A program made the position numbers and the translations under genes. A stretch of 10,493 nt of DNA, from positions 1 through 10,493 of the forward strand of contig DASZMZ010000041.1 in NCBI GenBank assembly GCA_035551455.1, in the 5' to 3' direction. The stretch's first letter is position 1; each line of letters begins with the position of its first letter. Below, piece by piece: positions 6,293-10,493 of the stretch. Origin of the DNA: Sulfopaludibacter sp035551455. GTDB lineage: Bacteria; Acidobacteriota; Terriglobia; Bryobacterales; Bryobacteraceae. The notes under the pieces are model-generated. The model was not told the DNA's origin and did not search any database. It saw nothing but the letters and a program-made list of their open reading frames with translations.

Positions 6293-7729
6293 ATGCCTTT
6301 GCACGTCCAAAAAAGTCAGCCCGTGCTCGACCTTCGGGTCGCCGTCCGCCAGGCCATGGAGCGGACTCCCGGAGACCGGTTCGAAGTCGGTGGCCTGCTC
6401 TTGGGATCGGGCGACCGCATCGACGCCCTGAGGCCTCTCACCATCGAACATCGCTTCGGTCCCTCGTTCTGGCTCAGTTCCACCGATATCGCCAACTGGA
6501 AGCAGGAGATTGCTGCGGCGCCGGGTCCCATCGGCCATTTCCGCAGTCAGCGCATGGACGGTTCGCCGCTGCTGGAGGCGGCGCCGCAGGATATCGATCA
6601 CGCCATTGCCGATCTGTTGAACGTTCCCGACCCGCTGCTTGTCCTGGTCCCGGTGGTGGGCAACGAACCTACCGAAGCTCTGGTCTTTCGACGGACCAAT
6701 GGGATCTGGACTCCCAGTACGCGGCCGGCGGTGCAGGCTGTTCCGGAGGCCGCCGCTCTGCCGGCGCGCCGCCCGCGCAGTTGGACCTTCCCGATTCTGG
6801 CGATGACCGCCGCCATCCTGCTGGTGGTCGCTGCCCTCATACTCTGGCGGCGGCCCGCTGTTCCGGTGGCCGCCGCGCCGGTGGCCGCCGCTCCCGGCCC
6901 CATCGGCCTGGTGGCGCACCAGACCACCGGAGGAATCTCGCTCGGCTGGAATCGCGAGAGTCCGCTGGTCCGCCAAAGTGCGTCCGGCATCCTCACCATC
7001 CGCGATGGCGATGCCCGTCAGCAGCTCACGCTCAATCGCAGCCAGCTGCTGGACGGCGCTGCCGTGTACGTGCCGAGAAGCGGCCAAGTGGATTTTCGTC
7101 TCGAGGTCTACAGGGATAGCGACCACTATAGCGGCGAGTCCATCACCGTCGCTACGGGCATCACCACGCCTGCACCAACGGCGATTGTTGCACCTGCCCC
7201 CCAGCGTTCGACGCCACGAGTGGAATCCCGCCACGTCGATATCAGGCTTCCGGCCGTTGTCAGCAGCCCTCAACCGGCGCCGCCCGTCATCGTGCCACCC
7301 GTCATCGCGCCGCCTCCGCAGTTGAGTCCCGGTGCATCCGCGCCGGCCAATCCTCTGCAGGCGCTCGCCAACACCGCGCCGCCCTTACCGCCCGCGCCAA
7401 CGCCATCCCCGGCACGACCGGGAGTTTCCGTGAGCTTCGTGGCGGCTGTGCCGGTGCGCAAGATCAATCCGGTGATCCCGGAGGCCACACGCGCACTTCT
7501 GCAAAACCTGATGCCGCGCGGCCAACTCACGCTGGACGTGAAGGTCCAGATCGCGGCTTCGGGCCTGGTGGTAAACGCCAACCCAGTCGACATCTCCTCG
7601 GCCGCGCAACGCTTGATCGCGCCTTCGGCCGTGCAGGCCGCCCGCCTCTGGCGCTTCACTCCCGCCCTGCGCGACGGCAAACCGATGACCAGCGATTACG
7701 TGATCACCTTCGTCTTCTCGCGCCGGTAA
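6293..7729 (+). CDS. Membrane protein with degenerate JAMM-like N-terminal domain and TonB-like C-terminal domain
   Basis: The 478 residues form five parts. Residues 10-135 are a cytoplasmic domain resembling the JAB/MPN fold: FEVGGLLLG (30-38), GHFRSQRMDG (81-90) and APQDID (97-102) sit where metalloprotease members have the E, HxHP and SxxD metal-site motifs. The second His and the Ser are missing, so it is probably not a protease. Residues 164-185 are one hydrophobic helix flanked by arginines. Residues 203-290 are a beta-rich region of fibronectin-like look. A Pro/Ala linker (290-380) includes 15-bp DNA repeats. Residues 383-478 are a TonB C-terminal-like domain, with RGQLTLDVKVQIAASGLV and ARLWRFTPALRDGKP, presumably in the periplasm. 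The role is unknown; no ExbB/ExbD genes are nearby. The frame is open back to the maeB stop. ATG 6293 is preferred over a TTG at 6260, but neither has a clear ribosome binding site. The 102 bases after maeB hold nothing else I recognise. Confidence 0.75.
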   Translation: MPLHVQKSQPVLDLRVAVRQAMERTPGDRFEVGGLLLGSGDRIDALRPLTIEHRFGPSFWLSSTDIANWKQEIAAAPGPIGHFRSQRMDGSPLLEAAPQDIDHAIADLLNVPDPLLVLVPVVGNEPTEALVFRRTNGIWTPSTRPAVQAVPEAAALPARRPRSWTFPILAMTAAILLVVAALILWRRPAVPVAAAPVAAAPGPIGLVAHQTTGGISLGWNRESPLVRQSASGILTIRDGDARQQLTLNRSQLLDGAAVYVPRSGQVDFRLEVYRDSDHYSGESITVATGITTPAPTAIVAPAPQRSTPRVESRHVDIRLPAVVSSPQPAPPVIVPPVIAPPPQLSPGASAPANPLQALANTAPPLPPAPTPSPARPGVSVSFVAAVPVRKINPVIPEATRALLQNLMPRGQLTLDVKVQIAASGLVVNANPVDISSAAQRLIAPSAVQAARLWRFTPALRDGKPMTSDYVITFVFSRR

Positions 7730-7733
7730 CGGC
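7722..7733. other. Compact stem-loop at the convergent gene ends
   Basis: GCCG (7722-7725) and CGGC (7730-7733) pair around GTAA, a GNRA-type tetraloop in RNA. The loop carries the last G of the coding sequence and its TAA stop. Only 9 bases separate the two converging genes, and no other terminator-like signal is visible. There is no T-run, so intrinsic termination is doubtful; it could pause transcription or stabilise a 3' end. Confidence 0.25.
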
Positions 7734-7738
7734 CCCAA

Positions 7739-8389
7739 TCAGGAAATGATGCCCTTGCGCACGGCGTACAGGATCAGTTCCGGAACGCTGTGCAAGCCGA
7801 GCTTTTGCAGAATGTGCGTGCGATGCGTTTCCACCGTCGTGAGACTGATATTCAACAGTGTGGCCACTTCCTTATTGGTCTTCCCCTCGGCCACCAACTG
7901 AAGAATCTCCCGCTCCCGGTCCGTCAGCAGATCGTAGCTATCCTCGAGACCGCGCCGCTCCATTTGCCGGATGTAGTCCTCCTGCAGAATGCGGCTAACC
8001 TTTCGGGTCATGAATGAGCGGCCCTGCGACACGGTCCGAATGGCCTCAATCACATCGCTGCGCAGGGAATCCTTCAGCAGGTATCCCTTCGCCCCGGCCT
8101 TCAGCGAACGCAGCACGTAGCTCTCGTCCTGATGCATGCTCAGCATCACGACGTTGGTCCGCGGATTGGCCGCCAGAATCCGCCGCGTGGCTTCGATGCC
8201 GTTCATGTTCGGCATGGCGATGTCCATTACGACAACGTCGGGCAATTGCTCTTCGGCCAAGCGGACGCTGTCGCGGCCGTCGGCTGCCTCGCCGACCACG
8301 GTCATGTCCGGCTGCTTCTCCAGCAGTGCCCGCAGCCCGTCTCGCACCACCGTATGATCGTCAGCCAGTAATATGCGTATGGACGCCAT
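7739..8389 (-). CDS. NarL/FixJ-family response regulator
   Basis: This is a cytoplasmic DNA-binding transcription factor of 216 residues, the usual length. The receiver domain (about 1-120) has the acidic pair D10-D11, the phospho-acceptor D56 in VVVMDIAMPN (52-61), the switch residue S84 in VVMLSMH and K106 in GYLLKD. The LuxR-type helix-turn-helix (about 150-213) has LTDREREILQLVAEGKTNKEV and TVETHRTHILQKL. All phosphorylation residues are intact, so it should respond to a kinase, surely the one encoded just upstream. I start it at ATG 8389, where MASIRILLADDHTVVRDG matches the family start. An in-frame ATG at 8440 would add 17 non-homologous residues lying inside the kinase gene. The start overlaps the kinase's last 29 bases, indicating coupled translation. 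Its regulon is not visible here. The gene converges with the TonB-like gene. Confidence 0.93.
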   Translation of the reverse strand: MASIRILLADDHTVVRDGLRALLEKQPDMTVVGEAADGRDSVRLAEEQLPDVVVMDIAMPNMNGIEATRRILAANPRTNVVMLSMHQDESYVLRSLKAGAKGYLLKDSLRSDVIEAIRTVSQGRSFMTRKVSRILQEDYIRQMERRGLEDSYDLLTDREREILQLVAEGKTNKEVATLLNISLTTVETHRTHILQKLGLHSVPELILYAVRKGIIS

Positions 8390-9812
8390 TCCCGTTTCCG
8401 TTCTTGTGACCAAGATCCACCACCGGCAGTTCGGCTTCAATGAGCGTGCCGCGCCCCGGCTTGGAATCCAACTGCAGCAATCCGCCTAGCCGACGGACCC
8501 GCTCTTCCATGCCCAGCAATCCCAGGCCCCGAACGAAGCGCGTATCGAAGCCCGCACCGTCGTCGCGGACCGAAAAGCGGACTGCCGAGCCTTCGTGCTT
8601 CACAATCACTTCCACGGTGCGCGCGTTGGCATGCCGCGCTGAGTTGTTCACCGCCTCCTGCACCAGACGATAGATGCACGTTTTGTGCTCGTCCGGCAGA
8701 TCGTCTGCATCGTCGTCGGCGGTCACCACCACGTTCAGGCCGGTGCGTTTGCTCATCTCTCGCGCATGCCAGTTGAGGGCCGGCACCAGCCCGAAATCAT
8801 CCAGCATGGAAGGCCGCAGCAGCAGCGCCAGGTCGCGCACCTCATTCACGGTCTTCTCCGCCAGCGTGCGCACGCTGGCCAGATGTTCGCGAATCTCCAC
8901 CAGTTCCTCGGCGCATTCGGCATTCTCGGCCTCCATCAAAATAGCGGAGAGGGATTGGCCCACTTCATCGTGCAGTTCGCGCGCCAGCGTGCGGCGCTCG
9001 TTCTCCTGCGCCCGCACCAGGCGCGCCGAAAGCTCCTGGAGATCGGTGCGCGCCGCCGCATTTTCTTCCAGCCGCCGCTCCAGTTCGCGCTCCAGACGCA
9101 GGGTGTAGGCGATGGTCAGCAGCGCCAGAATAAAGCCACCCGCCAGCGTCACTCCGAACGTCACCATCAACGTCCGCCGCAAACTGCCCGCCGACGCGGC
9201 CAGTTGCTCCTCCGCCCTACTCAGAAAATGTTCGTTGACCAGCGCGATGCGGTCGGCAATCTGCAGCATGGCCGTGCGCCGAGGCACCAGTTCGTCATAG
9301 AAGAAGGAATCGCGTTTCTGGTTCCGCTCGTCCGGCGTCCAGGCAATGGTGCGATCCAAAACACGCCAGTATTCCTCGATTTCCGATTGCAGCGCCAGGA
9401 AGGGCTCCCGCTCCTCCGGCTCTAACTGGCGCGAATAGGCCTGAAGGGCAGCCTGCGTTTCGTTCTTCAGCCCGGCCAGACGGGAACCCTGCGCCGCTGC
9501 GCCGGAAGGATCGGGAGAAAGCAGAAAATCGCGCACGTACGTCCCCGAAAGATAGATCTCCGACCGGATCTGATCCAGCGAGCCCAGCCGCAGCAGAAAC
9601 GTTTTGCGGATCCGCGACTCGTCCGTGCGAACGCGGCTGAGGGTCGTGAACGTACCGACCGCCGCCCCGATGATGCAGATCAAAAGTCCGCCGAAGCCCA
9701 GCCACAGTACCAGCCAAGGAGCTCTCTTGCGGACTACTGCGGTGGTTACTGCCAGACATCCTCCAGTCTTCAGTGTAGTCAAAGCGCACTGGGGTAAGAA
9801 TACTGTCCGCAC
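8361..9812 (-). CDS. Membrane sensor histidine kinase (HisKA_3, DesK/NarX class)
   Basis: This inner-membrane kinase of 483 residues has a first membrane helix (about 33-55), a helical sensor region of about 155 residues, probably a four-helix bundle in the periplasm, a second helix (about 213-237) and a coiled-coil linker (238-275). The dimerisation domain has the phospho-acceptor H281 in ARELHDEVGQSLSA (277-290), then LLRPSMLDDFGLVPAL (331-346), typical of this class. The ATPase domain has QEAVNNSARHA (385-395), DDGAGFD (417-423), GLGLLGMEERV (429-439) and GRGT (453-456). All catalytic boxes are present. The signal sensed cannot be told. The start is a GTG at 9812 with GGAAAG 10 bases upstream. 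A better ribosome-site-like GGAGG (9764-9760) leads to no in-frame ATG/GTG/TTG, so the N-terminal 20 residues are uncertain. The gene ends in an Asn-Gly repeat tail overlapping the regulator gene. Confidence 0.92.
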   Translation of the reverse strand: MRTVFLPQCALTTLKTGGCLAVTTAVVRKRAPWLVLWLGFGGLLICIIGAAVGTFTTLSRVRTDESRIRKTFLLRLGSLDQIRSEIYLSGTYVRDFLLSPDPSGAAAQGSRLAGLKNETQAALQAYSRQLEPEEREPFLALQSEIEEYWRVLDRTIAWTPDERNQKRDSFFYDELVPRRTAMLQIADRIALVNEHFLSRAEEQLAASAGSLRRTLMVTFGVTLAGGFILALLTIAYTLRLERELERRLEENAAARTDLQELSARLVRAQENERRTLARELHDEVGQSLSAILMEAENAECAEELVEIREHLASVRTLAEKTVNEVRDLALLLRPSMLDDFGLVPALNWHAREMSKRTGLNVVVTADDDADDLPDEHKTCIYRLVQEAVNNSARHANARTVEVIVKHEGSAVRFSVRDDGAGFDTRFVRGLGLLGMEERVRRLGGLLQLDSKPGRGTLIEAELPVVDLGHKNGNGNGVHTHITG

Positions 9813-9865
9813 AGGATTGCGACTTTCCGCGCCAGGAGTTAAACCTTAAACATGGAGGCAAGTAG
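9813..9865. promoter_or_regulatory. Divergent spacer between kinase gene and pal, with pal ribosome binding site
   Basis: Only 53 bases separate the two divergent starts. A strong GGAGG (9854-9858) lies 7 bases before the pal ATG. A possible pal promoter is TTGCGA (9817-9822) with TAAACC (9840-9845) 17 bases on; the -35 match is fair and the -10 match is poor. The kinase's ribosome-site-like GGAAAG (9828-9823) falls in the same stretch, so promoter elements of the two genes must overlap or extend into the coding starts. Confidence 0.35.
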
Positions 9866-10456
9866 ATGAAGATTCCCGCCAGAATGGCCTTGGTTGCTTT
9901 AGCGGCCATCGGATTATTTGGAGCAGGTTGCGCCAAGAAAAAGGTAGCGGCGGCTACCCCACCGGCTCCGCAGCAGACGGCTGCCACACCCCGGCAAACC
10001 ACGGCGGCGACGCCCGCGCGGTCCACGCCCGCTCCGCAGCAGTCCGCATCCGTGACGCCCCGTTCGAATATGCCGACTGCCGCTGAAAAGGCGCGTATCG
10101 ACCAGTTGCTGGCTCGCATCGAAGATGCCTATTTCGACTACAACCAGCACACGCTGCGTCCGGACGCCATCAAGGCACTACAGTCGGATTCCAGCGAACT
10201 GCGCGACATCATTTCGCAGTATCCGGCCTATAAGCTGGTGATCGAAGGCCATTGCGACGAGCGTGGCTCCGAGGCTTACAACATGGCTCTGGGCGACGCG
10301 CGCGCCAAAGCTGCGCAGGAGTACCTGGTAGGCGTGGGTATTTCCCCGAATCAGCTCAATGTAATCAGCTACGGCAAGGACAAGCCGATCTGCGAAGATC
10401 ATGACGAAGCTTGCTGGTCCAAGAATCGCCGCATTCACATCGTAGCCACCAAATAA
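9866..10456 (+). CDS. pal: Peptidoglycan-associated lipoprotein (Pal/OmpA family)
   Basis: This is an outer-membrane lipoprotein that binds peptidoglycan and, in the Tol-Pal system, helps keep the envelope together during division. The 196 residues begin with a lipoprotein signal (1-21) ending in IGLFGAGC, with C22 as the lipidated residue; the -3 position is glycine rather than the usual Leu/Val/Ile. An Ala/Pro/Thr/Gln-rich tether follows (about 27-72). The OmpA-like domain (about 85-196) has YFDYNQHTLRPDA, the peptidoglycan-binding IEGHCDERGSEAYNMALGDA with its Asp and Arg, and NRRIHI near the end. The start is ATG 9866 with GGAGG 7 bases upstream. Pal usually follows tolB, but here the upstream neighbour is a divergent kinase gene. 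A ybgF/cpoB-like gene could follow beyond the window. The exact Pal role, versus another OmpA-domain lipoprotein, is likely rather than proven. Confidence 0.92.
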   Translation: MKIPARMALVALAAIGLFGAGCAKKKVAAATPPAPQQTAATPRQTTAATPARSTPAPQQSASVTPRSNMPTAAEKARIDQLLARIEDAYFDYNQHTLRPDAIKALQSDSSELRDIISQYPAYKLVIEGHCDERGSEAYNMALGDARAKAAQEYLVGVGISPNQLNVISYGKDKPICEDHDEACWSKNRRIHIVATK

Positions 10457-10493
10457 AGTAACAGCGTACCCTTCCCGCCGGCGGCCCTCGTGC
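10457..10493. other. Start of the spacer downstream of pal
   Basis: The last 37 bases hold a GC-only palindrome, CCGCCGGCGG (10475-10484), without a loop or T-run in view. No gene start is supported. It could be part of a larger structure cut by the window edge. Confidence 0.25.

Noticed and set aside
6248..7273. A 341-codon minus-strand frame opposite the TonB-like gene
   Set aside because: Low-complexity Arg/Gly-rich translation without domains, while the plus strand gives a clear membrane helix and TonB-like domain.
6863..7307. 15-bp tandem repeats (CCGGTGGCCGCCG near 6863 and 6878; CCCGTCATCG near 7283 and 7298)
   Set aside because: They encode repeated Val-Ala-Ala-Ala-Pro and Pro-Pro-Val-Ile units in the linker regions of the TonB-like protein. 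They are ordinary low-complexity coding repeats, not a separate element.
9852..9869. A five-codon upstream frame (ATG to TGA) overlapping the pal start
   Set aside because: It contains the pal ribosome binding site itself and has no ribosome site of its own, so it is most likely chance.
9295..10119. A 274-codon minus-strand frame crossing the kinase-pal junction
   Set aside because: It overlaps two well-supported genes in other frames and shows no family features. The GGAGG-ATG near 9764-9757 has no spacing between ribosome site and start.

Overview
The window is GC-rich, tightly packed bacterial chromosome. It carries an outer-membrane lipoprotein (Pal) and a TonB-type C-terminal domain, so the host is Gram-negative. 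The alanine/proline-rich style of the TonB-like protein and the general mix of genes remind me of soil Acidobacteriota of the Solibacter/Bryobacter kind. That placement is an inference from style, not something the sequence proves.

Layout, left to right. (1) Bases 1-65 (minus) hold the first codons of a small KTSC-domain protein cut by the window edge. (2) Bases 66-132 are a short spacer with overlapping inverted repeats, a possible terminator and a possible promoter. (3) Bases 133-3636 (minus) are a two-gene phosphoketolase-acetate kinase operon (xfp-ackA), joined stop-to-start with no spacer. (4) Bases 3637-3901 are a divergent intergenic region. (5) Bases 3902-6190 (plus) encode a malic enzyme fused to a phosphotransacetylase-like domain (MaeB type). 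(6) Bases 6293-7729 (plus) encode an unusual membrane protein. It has a cytoplasmic N-terminal domain resembling a degenerate JAMM/MPN fold, one membrane helix, a beta-rich domain, a Pro/Ala linker and a TonB-like C-terminal domain. (7) Bases 7739-9812 (minus) are a NarL-type two-component system, a DesK/NarX-class histidine kinase whose 3' end overlaps the response regulator gene by 29 bp. (8) Bases 9866-10456 (plus) encode a Pal-type OmpA-domain lipoprotein.

Functionally, genes 3 and 5 make a coherent acetyl-phosphate/acetyl-CoA block. Phosphoketolase cleaves sugar phosphates to acetyl phosphate, and acetate kinase turns that into acetate and ATP. The divergent malic enzyme makes pyruvate and NADPH and carries an acetyl-CoA/acetyl-phosphate-type domain. 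The kinase-regulator pair has no visible target in the window. Pal and the TonB-like protein are both envelope proteins but are not in one operon.

I found no RNA gene, CRISPR array, insertion sequence or phage gene, and no convincing undescribed multi-gene system. The most unusual objects are the JAMM-like/TonB fusion protein and the palindrome-dense promoter in front of the truncated KTSC gene.
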